Source of the DNA: Thioclava sp. ES.031
GTDB lineage: Bacteria; Pseudomonadota; Alphaproteobacteria; Rhodobacterales; Rhodobacteraceae
Length of the DNA stretch: 64,000 nucleotides
Assembly: GCF_002563775.1 (NCBI RefSeq)
Contig: NZ_PDJO01000001.1
Span: 3,598,501-3,662,500, forward strand
Reading direction: 5' to 3'
The notes beneath the pieces are model-generated. The model did no database searches, was not told the DNA's origin, and saw only the letters and a program-made list of their open reading frames with translations. The translations under genes and the position numbers were made by a program. This document shows positions 43,708 to 53,304 of this stretch, in pieces; within the stretch, counting starts at the first letter, position 1; every line of letters begins with the position of its first letter.

Positions 43708-46094
43708 ATGTCGACTTTCGTTCCGCCGCCGTCAGCCGTCTCACTGCTCCATCGCCTGCGCGGCTATCGCGGCGCGCTGGAGCGGATCGAGAACGGGAGG
43801 GTGATCGGCTGGATCGCGAAGAAAGGCGATAGCACTCCGCTCGACATTGAAATCCACTGCAATGCCGGGCGGCTCCTCTCGGGACGCGCGGCGATGTTTC
43901 GCGCCGACCTTGCACAGGCTGGCATCGGCGCGGGCAATCACGGCTTCGCCTTGCCGCTTTCGGCGGCGTTGCAACAGGCCGCGAGATCAGCCTCCACATC
44001 CCCGGCGGCGGCCCAATCGCCACGCTGTGCTTCGATCCCGGCGCGACGCCGCATCCGAAAGAGAAAGACGCCCTGCATCGCTATATGCATGGCCCGATCA
44101 TCTCGCTGCGCGCCGCGTCCACCGCGCAGGCGGACATGCCCGATCTGACCGCGCAGCAACCGCTCTTCGCGGCGCGTTCCGCGCATGGCGCAGACCTGCC
44201 CGCGCCTCTCTTTTCCTACATCGATTACGCGCGCCATCGCGCGGGCATGGCAGAGCATCTCCCGCTCGATGGCAGCGACGCGGCGGTGGCGGACATCCTG
44301 CGCTGGTATCTCGACAGCTACGCCGCGCAGCACCCGTCGCAGCAAATCCCGCTGAGCCGAGCCGCGATCGACTGGCTCAACGCGCAGACCCGCCCCGGCG
44401 GACCGAGCCGCGCGATGGAGCTCTTCGGTAAGACCGGCGACCCGGACGCGGCATCCGCATGGGCGCTTCGCGACGCCCCGTCGCTCGGGCTCGGCGATTG
44501 CCTCCTACCCGACAGCCTGATCGAGACGCTGGCAGAGACGAAAGGCTCCAGCCCCTGGCCGATGACCCGCGGGCTTCTGGCCCTGCGCGAGGCGATCCCG
44601 CCGCTCGCGCAATTCTCGCCGAAGACCGAGCGTCACCGCCGGATGCTGCATGTGCTCGCGATGATCCTTGCGGTCGAACGGCCCGAGATCCTGCTGTTCC
44701 TGCCCCGCAGCGAAACGAAGACGCTGCTCGAAGGTGGTCGCCTTTCGGATGTCTGCTCGCAACTGCATCCCGGTCCGCCGATCACCCGCGCGCGCTATGC
44801 TGCTGCGCTGCGCGAGAAAGGTTTCGACCTCGAGAGCATGTCCTTCCTGCGCACGCCCGACGGCCATCGGATCGCCGCCGCCACGCGCCCCGTCCCCGAA
44901 GGCACCGCCGTCGACGTTCAAATCCACGGCCCCTTCGCGAAAGCCTCCGGGTTGGGCCAATCGACGCGGCTGTCGCATGACATTTTGTCCCGCTGCGAGG
45001 TCACGCTCAACGCGGTGCAAAGCGCGCGCGACAATCCGACGCCCGCGCAAGACGGCGCCAAGACCGGCGCGCCGCGCCCCGCGCGCATCAACCTGCTGCA
45101 CCTGAATGGCGACGCGGTGCCCCCGGCCTTCGCCTTCGACGCCGACAGCTACTCTGGCGCCTACAACATCGCCTATATGCATTGGGAGTTGGACCGGGCC
45201 CCGGCCTGCCATCACCTCGCGCTCGACCTTGTCGACGAGGTCTGGGTGCCCTCGGAATACTGCGCCGAGATTTACCGCAAAGAGACCGACACGCCGGTGG
45301 TGAATGTCGGGATGTGCTACCCCGAACCGCCCGCCATCGACCGGGCTCACGCGCGCAGCGCCCTGCGCCAACGCAATGATTGGCCCGCGGAAAGCTTCGT
45401 CTGCCTCGCCAGTTTCGACAGCTTCTCCTTCGTGCAGCGGAAGAACCCGCTCGGCACGATCCACGCTTTCCGTGAAGCCTTCGCCGAAGATGCGGAGGCG
45501 CGCCTGCTGATCAAGACGCAAAATCGCAGCCATGTCTGCGACGCGGCACAGGCTACGCTCTGGGCCGAAATCGACCGGCTCGTCGCAGCCGATCCGCGCA
45601 TCGCTTTGCTCGACGAGACGCTCGATCACGCCGGGGTTCTGGAGCTGATGGCTGGCGCGGACCTATACGTTTCGCTGCATCGCTCCGAGGGCTGGGGGTT
45701 CGGCATGCTCGAGGCGATGACGCTTGGCGTGCCGGTCCTGTGCACGAGCTATTCCGGCAATCTGGAATTTTGCAACGAGGTCACTGCGTGGCTCGTGCCC
45801 GCGTCCGAGATCGAGATCGAGATCGAGATCGAGATCGAAGTCGCGCCGCAGGACTATCTCTATGTCGAGCCCGGAATGCACTGGGGCGAGCCGGATCACG
45901 CCGCCGCGGTCGCCCAGTTCCGCGCGGCACGCAGCGCCCCGGAGGCGCGCAGGAAAAAGGCGGCGCAGGCCGAAGCCTTCGTGCGCCACCACTTCTCTGC
46001 CGATGCGATTGCCGCGCGCTACAGTGCCCGCCTGTCCGAGATTTTCACCCGGCTCGACGGGGCGCGCAAACCGCTCGCCCGCCCCGCCGAGTAA
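43708..46094 (+). pseudogene. Glycosyltransferase (GT4-type C-terminal domain) with a -1 frameshift after about 92 codons
   Basis: Two frames form one gene. The first (ATG 43708, AGGG upstream) reads ...ENGRVIGWIAKKGDSTPLDI ...GNHGFALPLSAALQQAA. The second picks up at once with EISLHIPGGGPIATLCFDPG and runs to 46094. One extra base near 43983 fuses them into 795 residues. The C-terminal domain is a GT-B retaining transferase (ADLYVSLHRSEGWGFGMLEA, then MTLGVPVLCTSYSGN). If the frameshift is real, an ATG at 44085 could still yield a 669-residue protein holding the catalytic domain. A (GAGATC)5 tract lies within. It begins the polysaccharide locus. Confidence 0.72.
45807..45836 (+). repeat. Hexanucleotide microsatellite (GAGATC)x5 inside the glycosyltransferase
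   Basis: Five perfect GAGATC units followed by a variant GAAGTC, encoding (Glu-Ile)5-Glu-Val between LVPAS and APQDYLYVEPG. Because the unit is six bases, slippage adds or removes Glu-Ile pairs without breaking the frame. Confidence 0.95.
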
Positions 46095-46097
46095 GCG

Positions 46098-47165
46098 TCA
46101 CACCCAGCGCCCGATCGCGGTGACGCTCAGGTCGCAGCTTTCACCGCTGAGGAAACTCGCGCCATTCGCGGCATAGACCACGGCGCGCGCGCCCGAGCTC
46201 GTGACGCCCTCGACACCCGCAAAGGAGATCGCGCCCGCACCGATGGCGCTGCCCGCCGCGAGGCTGTCCGCATCGAGCGCGACACTCAGAGAGGGCGCCT
46301 GCGCGAATTGCGCCGGATAGGCCCAATCCTGCTTGAGTGCCCAATCCGCGACGTAAGAAAGGCTCACCTGCGCCGAGCAAATCTGCGTGCCATCGGCAAA
46401 GCGGATGTAATCGCCCGAGGCGGTGCTGCCCTGCTCGATCACGGCGCCCGTCGACACGCCACCAACCTGCGCGACCGTGCCGACGACACCGCTGCCCGTC
46501 AGCGCTCCGTCGATCACCGCGCCTTGCGGCATCGCCGCGCGCCCGGTGGCGCCATCAATGCGCAGCCCCTCGAACCATGTCGCGCCGTCCGCGCTCGCCT
46601 TGATCGCGAAATCGTCGCTGCCGGCCAGCCCCATCTCGGCCCGGCCCGACCAGTTCGACTGGAACAGAAGGCTTGCCGTCTCGCCCGCCGCCGCCTTGTT
46701 CAGCTTGAGTTGATGGCCTGCCCCGGCATGGCTCAGAAGTGTGGCCTCCGCCGCGACGGAAAGCCGGTTCACCGCGTCATAGCCGGTCATGATCCCTACC
46801 CCGTCGAGCTGGCTCAACTCCGGCAACGGCGGCACGCCCCAAGCGCCCGCGGCGAAGACCAGCTCCACCGCCTCATCCAGCACGAAAGCGCGCCAGCCCT
46901 CACGCGGGGTCAGGAATTGCCACGCTCCGGCCGCAAAGATCGCAAGCGCCCCGTCCTGCCCTGCCCATGCGCCCAGCGCCCCGGTCGGCAGCAGATACCG
47001 CGCCCCCTCCGGCGGACCGATCGGCGGCTCGGTCACGCTGCGCGAAATCACCGCGAGCTGCACGAGCGCATCGAGCTGCTGCAGCGCCTCGTTATGGGTG
47101 ACGTGTTTCTGGGCCTGGCTGCCAAGGATAAGCGGCAGCGCGAGATTGGCGGTCTGATCGGACAT
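46098..47165 (-). CDS. DUF2793 domain protein (phage/GTA fibre-like)
   Basis: A 355-residue protein starting MSDQTANLALPLILGSQAQK; the following HVTHNEALQQLDALVQLAV completes the DUF2793 signature (about residues 1-100). The rest is beta-rich, Gly/Ala/Ser-rich fibre-like sequence. AGGAA precedes the ATG. DUF2793 is found mainly in alphaproteobacterial prophage or gene-transfer-agent fibre proteins and in stray copies. No other phage gene is nearby. It converges on the glycosyltransferase with a 3-base gap and is divergent from the phosphohexomutase. Confidence 0.82.
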   Translation of the reverse strand: MSDQTANLALPLILGSQAQKHVTHNEALQQLDALVQLAVISRSVTEPPIGPPEGARYLLPTGALGAWAGQDGALAIFAAGAWQFLTPREGWRAFVLDEAVELVFAAGAWGVPPLPELSQLDGVGIMTGYDAVNRLSVAAEATLLSHAGAGHQLKLNKAAAGETASLLFQSNWSGRAEMGLAGSDDFAIKASADGATWFEGLRIDGATGRAAMPQGAVIDGALTGSGVVGTVAQVGGVSTGAVIEQGSTASGDYIRFADGTQICSAQVSLSYVADWALKQDWAYPAQFAQAPSLSVALDADSLAAGSAIGAGAISFAGVEGVTSSGARAVVYAANGASFLSGESCDLSVTAIGRWV

Positions 47166-47246
47166 CGGGAGTTCCTGCGCTGGGTTGCGATGGAAGCCGA
47201 CGATAGGAACCCGGCGTTAACCGTGTTTGAGAGCAGCGCACGGTGC

Positions 47247-47275
47247 TTGCCTGTCCGCCCCCCTCCCCCTAGGTT
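47247..47275 (+). promoter_or_regulatory. Putative promoter of the phosphohexomutase gene
   Basis: TTGCCT (47247-47252), 17-base spacer, TAGGTT (47270-47275), about 35 bases ahead of the ATG. Spacer is C-rich. Confidence 0.5.
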
Positions 47276-47310
47276 CGGCCCAATTTCAACGGCGCAGCAT
47301 TCGAGGACAA

Positions 47311-48708
47311 ATGGCACCGAAATTTGGCACCAGCGGCCTGCGGGGCCTCGTCACCGAACTGACCGACGCGCTGGTCACCGATTACACCCACGCTTTCATT
47401 TCGGCCTGCCCGCAGGGCGAAGCCGTTCATGTCGGTTGGGACCTGCGCCCCTCCTCCCCCGCAATAGCCGAGACCGTCATCGCCGCGATCCGCGCCGCGG
47501 GCCTCACCGCCATTCGCGAAGGCGCGCTGCCTACGCCCGCTCTGGCGCTCGCCTCGATGGGAGCGGGCAATTCGGCGATCATGGTCACCGGCAGCCACAT
47601 TCCCGCGGATCGCAACGGGCTGAAATTTTATGTCCCGCATGGCGAGATCGCGAAGGAGGACGAGGCCGCGATTCTCGACCGGCTCGGTCAGGACCATCCC
47701 GCAGCCGAAAAACCGGGGCCCGAAATCCCGGGGGCGGACAGCGCGGCGCGCTACATCGCGCGCTATGTCGACGGGTTCGGGGCGGACGCCCTCGCAGGGC
47801 TGCGCATCGGTGTCTATCAGCACAGCTCGGTCGCGCGCGACATCCTCGTCACCGCGGTGGAGGCGATGGGCGCGACCGCCGTGCCGCTCGCACGTTCTGA
47901 CGTTTTCATCCCCGTCGACACCGAGGCTGTCGATCCCGAGACCCGCAAAACCCTGCAAGGCTGGTGCGCCGAACACCAGCTCGATGCGGTGATTTCGACC
48001 GATGGCGATGCCGATCGTCCGATGCTGAGCGACGAGACCGGCACGCTGATCCCCGGCGACGTGCTGGGCGCGCTGACTGCTCGGCTTCTCGGGGCAAAAA
48101 TCCTCTGCACGCCGGTCTCCGCCAATACGATGGTCGATGCGATGCCCGAATTCGACAGCATCCATCGCACGAAGATCGGCTCGCCCTTCGTGATCGCCGC
48201 GATGGAGGCCGCGCGCTATGCCGATCCCTCCGCGAAGGTCGTGGGGTACGAGCCCAATGGCGGCTTCCTCCTGGGCTTCACCGCAACGGGCCCTGCGGGG
48301 CCGATTGCGCCGCTCGCGACGCGCGATTGCCTGCTGCCGATCGTCGCTCCGCTTGTTGCGGCGAAACAGGCCGGCACCGCCCTCAGCGGCCTTGTCGCCC
48401 AGCTTCCCGCCCGTTTCACCGCGGCCGACCGGGTCGCCGAAGTCCCGACGGACCGTTCGCGCGCCTTCATTGACCGCCTTGCCGACGACCCCGCCGCCCG
48501 GGCGGAATTCTTCAGCGATTTCGCCCCGGCCGAACAGATCGACCGCACCGATGGGCTGCGCCTGACCTTCCCCTCGGGCGAGATCGTCCATCTGCGCCCC
48601 TCGGGCAACGCGCCCGAATGCCGTTGCTATGCCGAAGCCGCAACATCGGAGCGCGCGCAGACCCTCGTGGCGCGCTACCTCACGGCGCTACGAACCGAAC
48701 TCACCTAG
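47311..48708 (+). CDS. Phosphomannomutase/phosphoglucomutase family enzyme
   Basis: A 465-residue alpha-D-phosphohexomutase. Active-site phosphoserine Ser95 in VTGSHIP, Mg-binding DGDADR at 231-236, sugar-binding YEPNGGF, and phosphate-binding RPSGNAPE. GAGGA precedes ATG 47311. It makes mannose-1-P or glucose-1-P, the entry to GDP- or UDP-sugars, which fits the surrounding polysaccharide genes. Its stop codon TAG shares the palindrome CTAG with the stop of the convergent RTX gene. Confidence 0.9.
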   Translation: MAPKFGTSGLRGLVTELTDALVTDYTHAFISACPQGEAVHVGWDLRPSSPAIAETVIAAIRAAGLTAIREGALPTPALALASMGAGNSAIMVTGSHIPADRNGLKFYVPHGEIAKEDEAAILDRLGQDHPAAEKPGPEIPGADSAARYIARYVDGFGADALAGLRIGVYQHSSVARDILVTAVEAMGATAVPLARSDVFIPVDTEAVDPETRKTLQGWCAEHQLDAVISTDGDADRPMLSDETGTLIPGDVLGALTARLLGAKILCTPVSANTMVDAMPEFDSIHRTKIGSPFVIAAMEAARYADPSAKVVGYEPNGGFLLGFTATGPAGPIAPLATRDCLLPIVAPLVAAKQAGTALSGLVAQLPARFTAADRVAEVPTDRSRAFIDRLADDPAARAEFFSDFAPAEQIDRTDGLRLTFPSGEIVHLRPSGNAPECRCYAEAATSERAQTLVARYLTALRTELT

Positions 48709-51431
48709 CCCGAGACGTCGAACATCCCGTCGGTGAACAGGCCGAGATCGGCATCGATGAACTCGACCGTGACGCCCTGATCGGTGAAGGTCACGCCGGA
48801 GCCCGCCTCGACCATATGGCTGCGGGCTTCGGCGGCAGAGCTGTAGTTGAAGCCATCGAAGCTCAGCCGATCCCAGGGCTCGATATCGATAATGACATGG
48901 TGCCCGTCCTCATCCGCGCGGAAGACGAACTGATCCGCCATCGCACCGCCCTGCAGCAGATTGTACCCCTCGCCGCCATCGAGCTGATCCTCGAAGCCGA
49001 AAGAGCGGAACCAATCGATCTGCGGCTGCGCCGTCTGGGTGATCATCTCGGGGCTTTGCGCAAATGCGGCGACCACTTTCTCGCGGGTGTAGCCCCCGCT
49101 GTCGAGCTGATCGACCCACCATGTCAGCCCCTCGCTGTCCGGCGCCCGCCCCAAGACGTTCTGATAGAGAAGCGAGACGAAACCGGCATCGTCGAGATTG
49201 CCGTAGGTCGACGTGAATTCGGGCGAATTGACGAAGCCGGAGACGACATCGAGGAACTCCATCCCGTCCGCCTGCATCTCGCTCCAATACATCATCCCGC
49301 CTAGGTTCGGCTCGCGCCCCAGCGTCGCTTGATACAAACGGAATACGTCATCGGTGAAATCCGTCTGCGCACTGGCATGGCTCAGCATGAGCGTGTCGAT
49401 CTCTGTCGAATCCCGAAATTCCGGGCTTTCCGAAAATCCCAAAACAACTTCCTCCCGACTTTTCACCCCCTGATCCAGCTGGTCGAGCCAATAGGTCAGC
49501 CCCCCGACATCGGGGGCCCGATCCAGCACATTCTGGTAAAGCAGCGTCAGGAACTCCGCGTCGCTCGTCTCCGCGTAGTTCGACTGGAATTCCGGCGAGT
49601 TGATGAACCGATCCGCGACCTCCTGAAGTTCGACCGCGCCGCTCGACAGGAGGTCCGTCCAATAGTGCAGACCGTTCCCATCGGGCGCCCGGTCAAGCGT
49701 CGCCTGATAGACCCGGAACACCTGTGCCGCGAACGGATCGTAGCTGCGATCAATCCGCCCGCCATTGAGCAGATCATCCCCCGCCATGCCTTGCAGGATA
49801 TCCGGCCCGTCATTGCCGACGAGCAGATCATCGCCGCCGCGCCCGTCGATCAGATCGCCCTGCGCGGTACCTTCCTTGTGGATATCGCCGACCTCGAGCG
49901 GGTTGATTGCGGAATGCCACAGATCGCGTAGCTCCGAGGTTTCGAAATCCGCGGCGCTCAGGCTTGAGCCGTCCGCGGTATTCACGATCACCCGCTCATC
50001 GCCGATCCGGATATCGGCCCCCGTCGCGGTCGGGGCGATATCCAGAGCCTCCTTGATGTAGAACCACGCCATGCTCGAGAGGTCGAGCCGATCGATGCCG
50101 GGCTCGTAATCCATGATGAAATCGGTGCGCCCGTCCGCGTCGAGCACGAACACATCCTGCCCCTCGCCGCCCCAGAGGGAATCCGCGCCGCCGCCGTCTT
50201 GCAGAATGTCGGCCCCCGCCCCGCCACGGATTTGGTCATCGCCAGCGCCACCGGAAATCTGATCGTTCTCGACGCCGCCGTTTGCGGTGTCGCCACCATC
50301 GCCAAGCTTCAGCGCCAGACCAGCGGGGCCCAACTCCACCTTGATATGGCTGATCCCCATCCCCTGATCGCTCAAGCTCGCGGGCACGTCGCCCGCCACG
50401 AAAATATCGAGCCCGGTCGCATTGGCGATCATCGCCGCCGCAGCCGGATCAGAAAGCGCGGTCTCTAGCCCGTCTGCCAGTGTCCCGATCTGGACCAGTT
50501 TGCCGCCGGGCAGCAGCGTGAGCAGGCTGACCCCATCATCGGCGCCTCCGGCCAGCACATAGACCTGATCGCCCATCGTCACGGTTTCGAGCGTCGTCAT
50601 GCCGTCGAACCGCGTGCCCAGATCGTCATTGATCTGATCGGTGACCTCCATCCGACCGCCCGGACCGAGCGCCACGACAGAGATCGAGCTTGTGCCCGCC
50701 GCCCCCAGAACCGCGTAGGCCTGTCCGCCCACCTGGATCGTCTCGATCGAATTCGGGGTGTTGATGAAGAGGCCGTCGCGCGCATCGATCTGACTGGCGA
50801 TTTGCAGCTGTCCCTGCGTATCGAGCGCGAGCGTGGTCAGCGAATTATCCGTCACCGAAGCCGCAAGGACATACTGCGCGCCCTCGATCTCGACCGTATC
50901 GAGCGCATGGACGTCATTCTCTGACCAGACCTCGCCCGCGATGCCCTGCGCGATCTCGGTCATCCGGCCTCCGGCACCCATCTGCCAGACATGCAGCCCG
51001 CTGCCATGCGACAGGGCCCCGACGAAAAAGCTCTGCGCGCCCGGTTGCAGCGGCGCGATCGCAAGCACCGCACCGGGCGCAACCGCCCCCGGCAGCGTGA
51101 ACACATCGCTGATTCCGCCGTCATTCTGGTTCAGCCAGACCGCCTGAAACGCGCCCGACGCCGAACCGGTCACCATTAAGGCAGAGCTGCCATCGATCGA
51201 AATCTCGGTCAGCGTCCCGGCCGCATCCAGCCCTGCACTCTCGCTCAGATAAGCCAGATCGCTCGAATTCAGCCGCGCAGTCAGCGGGATCTGCGAGATA
51301 CCGCCCGGCGCATTCGAAATCGAGTAGAGCGTCGGCCCCGTCTCGCCCTGCACGAGAAGCAGGTCGGTGATCGACGTCAGGAAGTTTTCCGCATCATTCG
51401 TAACAGTCGCGACCGGCGTCAATTGAGGCAT
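48705..51431 (-). CDS. Large secreted RTX calcium-binding protein with DUF4214 repeats
   Basis: A 908-residue acidic protein without a signal peptide, as expected for type I secretion. Residues about 1-375 look like a beta-propeller. RTX nonapeptides follow (GGAGDDQIRGGAGADIL; GRGGDDLLVGNDGPDIL). Then come four DUF4214-type units, each with a Y-x-x-x-L-x-R-x-P-D/N core (YQATLDRAPD, YQNVLDRAPD, YQATLGREPN, YQNVLGRAPD), and a last RTX-like segment (LDGGEGYNLLQGG). Start at ATG 51431 (GGAGG 5 bases upstream) rather than GTG 51437. No T1SS genes are in the window. Likely a surface or matrix protein. Confidence 0.88.
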   Translation of the reverse strand: MPQLTPVATVTNDAENFLTSITDLLLVQGETGPTLYSISNAPGGISQIPLTARLNSSDLAYLSESAGLDAAGTLTEISIDGSSALMVTGSASGAFQAVWLNQNDGGISDVFTLPGAVAPGAVLAIAPLQPGAQSFFVGALSHGSGLHVWQMGAGGRMTEIAQGIAGEVWSENDVHALDTVEIEGAQYVLAASVTDNSLTTLALDTQGQLQIASQIDARDGLFINTPNSIETIQVGGQAYAVLGAAGTSSISVVALGPGGRMEVTDQINDDLGTRFDGMTTLETVTMGDQVYVLAGGADDGVSLLTLLPGGKLVQIGTLADGLETALSDPAAAAMIANATGLDIFVAGDVPASLSDQGMGISHIKVELGPAGLALKLGDGGDTANGGVENDQISGGAGDDQIRGGAGADILQDGGGADSLWGGEGQDVFVLDADGRTDFIMDYEPGIDRLDLSSMAWFYIKEALDIAPTATGADIRIGDERVIVNTADGSSLSAADFETSELRDLWHSAINPLEVGDIHKEGTAQGDLIDGRGGDDLLVGNDGPDILQGMAGDDLLNGGRIDRSYDPFAAQVFRVYQATLDRAPDGNGLHYWTDLLSSGAVELQEVADRFINSPEFQSNYAETSDAEFLTLLYQNVLDRAPDVGGLTYWLDQLDQGVKSREEVVLGFSESPEFRDSTEIDTLMLSHASAQTDFTDDVFRLYQATLGREPNLGGMMYWSEMQADGMEFLDVVSGFVNSPEFTSTYGNLDDAGFVSLLYQNVLGRAPDSEGLTWWVDQLDSGGYTREKVVAAFAQSPEMITQTAQPQIDWFRSFGFEDQLDGGEGYNLLQGGAMADQFVFRADEDGHHVIIDIEPWDRLSFDGFNYSSAAEARSHMVEAGSGVTFTDQGVTVEFIDADLGLFTDGMFDVSG

Positions 51432-51565
51432 GCTCACCTCCGCTTTCCATGTTCACACTGTCTGAACTGTGAGGCACGGCTGGGCATAGAGCGCGGAGGA
51501 AAAGCGGCCCAAAAAGGGTTTTCTCTCAATATTTTAATAGAATGCGACGGCTCAGAGCGCCCAGT

Positions 51566-52219
51566 TCAAAGCATGTTGCGTTCGTGGCAGGCAATCGCGG
51601 CGTTGAGATCGTCGAAAAACTCAAGCCGTCCACGCTCCAGCACCGCGCCGCAATCGCAAATCTCGCGCAACTGGTTCATCGAGTGGCTGACCACAACCGC
51701 CCCGGCGTCTTTCAGCCGGTCGCGAAACAGGGCTGCGCTCTTTTCGCGAAACGCGGCATCGCCGACCGCCGTGATCTCGTCGACGAGATAGGTGTCAAAG
51801 CTGATCGCCATCGACGCCGCAAACGCCAATCGCGCACGCATCCCGGAAGAATAGCTGCGCAGCGGCATCCGGAAATGCGCCCCAAGCTCGGCGGTCGTCT
51901 CAACGAAAGCCACCATCTCATCGGTATCCACCCCGTAGATACGCGCGATGAAGCGGCAATTCTGCGCGCCCGTCAGGTCGTTGTGAAACGATCCAGCGAA
52001 GCCCACCGGGAACGACACGCTGCCCCGCGTGATCACCCGCCCCCGATCGGGCCGCGCGGTGCCTGCGATCATCTGCAGCAGCGTCGACTTTCCGGCGCCG
52101 TTTCTCCCCAGCAACGCGACAGATCGGCCGCTTGGAAAGCTCGTGCAAATATCGCGCGCCACGACCTTCTCGCCACCGGGAACGCGGAAACTCTTGCTGA
52201 GATTTTGCAGCCGGATCAT
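51566..52219 (-). CDS. kpsT: Polysaccharide ABC exporter ATPase (KpsT-like)
   Basis: A 217-residue ABC ATPase: Walker A GRNGAGKST at 38-46, signature YSSGMRARLAFA, Walker B and following TYLVDEITAVGD, switch VVVSHSM. The short length and the EITAVGD motif mark the group 2 capsule exporter ATPases. It works with the KpsM permease and KpsE. Its start is 5 bases after the kpsE stop. 134 bases separate it from the RTX gene downstream, holding an AT-rich patch that may be a promoter. Confidence 0.92.
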   Translation of the reverse strand: MIRLQNLSKSFRVPGGEKVVARDICTSFPSGRSVALLGRNGAGKSTLLQMIAGTARPDRGRVITRGSVSFPVGFAGSFHNDLTGAQNCRFIARIYGVDTDEMVAFVETTAELGAHFRMPLRSYSSGMRARLAFAASMAISFDTYLVDEITAVGDAAFREKSAALFRDRLKDAGAVVVSHSMNQLREICDCGAVLERGRLEFFDDLNAAIACHERNML

Positions 52220-52224
52220 CGCCG

Positions 52225-53304
52225 TTACCGACGGTCCCGGATCGCGTAGCCCACCAGGATGCCAATCGCCCAAAGCAAAACCAGGCTGCCCGCGATCAGC
52301 GCCAGAAGCGTCTCGCGCCGCGGATATTCGGCACTTTCCGCAAGGGTCGGCGCCATGAAGGTCGCGAGAAACCGGCTTTTACGGCGCGCCTCGGCCTCCG
52401 CCGCGTCATAGCTTGCGCGCGTCGCCGCATAAGCACGCTCTGCGAATTCGCGCTCCGCCATAAGCCGCTCGTACTCGCCGACGATGCTCGCGAAGGCTTC
52501 TTCCTGGGAGCCGCCATCGATCCCGAGCTTGCGCCGCTCCGCCCCGATTCTGTCCTCGATCACCGCAAGTCGCCGCTCCGCCTGCTTCAACCGCGGGTCC
52601 GTCCCGCTGCGCACCGTGCCGCGCAGCAGATCACTCTCAATCATCACCTGCGCCTGCTGTTCGAGCAGCGACCCCAGCACCCCCGCCTGACTCTGCAAAT
52701 CCATCTCCGGACTGATCAGTTGGTGGCGATTGCGAAAGGTGGTGAGCGCCGTGCGCGCCGTCGTCAGACGCACCTCGGCGCGCCGCAACTCTCCGCGCGC
52801 ATGGCGAATCGCATCCTCGCGCGCGGCGTTGCTGAGCCGGTTAATCATCGCAGAGCTTTGTGCCATCAAGGTCTGCGCGATCCGCTGTGCCGCGCCCGGA
52901 TCGAAAGCGCGCACCTCGATGTCGAGCAGTCCCGCGCCCGCCCCGTGCCGCACATGAACCATGCGATTCCAATAGGCGACAAGCTCCTCCAGAGTGGCGT
53001 CGCCAGGAAGTCCGAACACCGGATCGGATCGGTCGCGCGACCAGATCGCCCTCAAATCGAGCGCATCGTCGATCTGCGCAACAAGGCTAGGGCTTTGAAT
53101 GAATTCATAGAGAATGTCGGTGTCGCTCGAAGACGCGCCCGACAGGCTGGACAGACCGCCGAAAAGATCGAGCGCCGGCGCCATTTCCTCCCGCTGCACC
53201 GTGAAGCCAACGCGTGAAACGAACTGATCGGCCGCCTGCGCGTAAAGATAATAGGCCGCCACCAGAACCGGCGCGATCACCAGCGCCATGAAGCTTAACG
53301 CCAC
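52225..53304 (-). CDS. kpsE: Capsule polysaccharide export inner-membrane protein (KpsE-like), 5' end displaced
   Basis: A 359-residue frame: N-terminal membrane helix (ALSFMALVIAPVLVAAYYLY), a periplasmic domain with GASSSDTDILYEFIQSP typical of KpsE/polysaccharide co-polymerases, a long coiled coil (about 170-310), and a C-terminal helix (LIAGSLVLLWAIGILVGYAI). As read it begins at a GTG (53304) just before the first helix without a ribosome site. The cytoplasmic tail KARWRRRHQT lies upstream with no start codon in frame; see the fragment at 53453. It bridges inner membrane and outer-membrane export channel. Confidence 0.88.
   Translation of the reverse strand: MALSFMALVIAPVLVAAYYLYAQAADQFVSRVGFTVQREEMAPALDLFGGLSSLSGASSSDTDILYEFIQSPSLVAQIDDALDLRAIWSRDRSDPVFGLPGDATLEELVAYWNRMVHVRHGAGAGLLDIEVRAFDPGAAQRIAQTLMAQSSAMINRLSNAAREDAIRHARGELRRAEVRLTTARTALTTFRNRHQLISPEMDLQSQAGVLGSLLEQQAQVMIESDLLRGTVRSGTDPRLKQAERRLAVIEDRIGAERRKLGIDGGSQEEAFASIVGEYERLMAEREFAERAYAATRASYDAAEAEARRKSRFLATFMAPTLAESAEYPRRETLLALIAGSLVLLWAIGILVGYAIRDRR

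Noticed and set aside
51500..51545. Terminator after kpsT at the AAAACCC/GGGTTTT-like patch
   Set aside because: The stem is only a few base pairs; the AT-rich patch is as likely a promoter for the RTX gene, and neither can be settled by eye.
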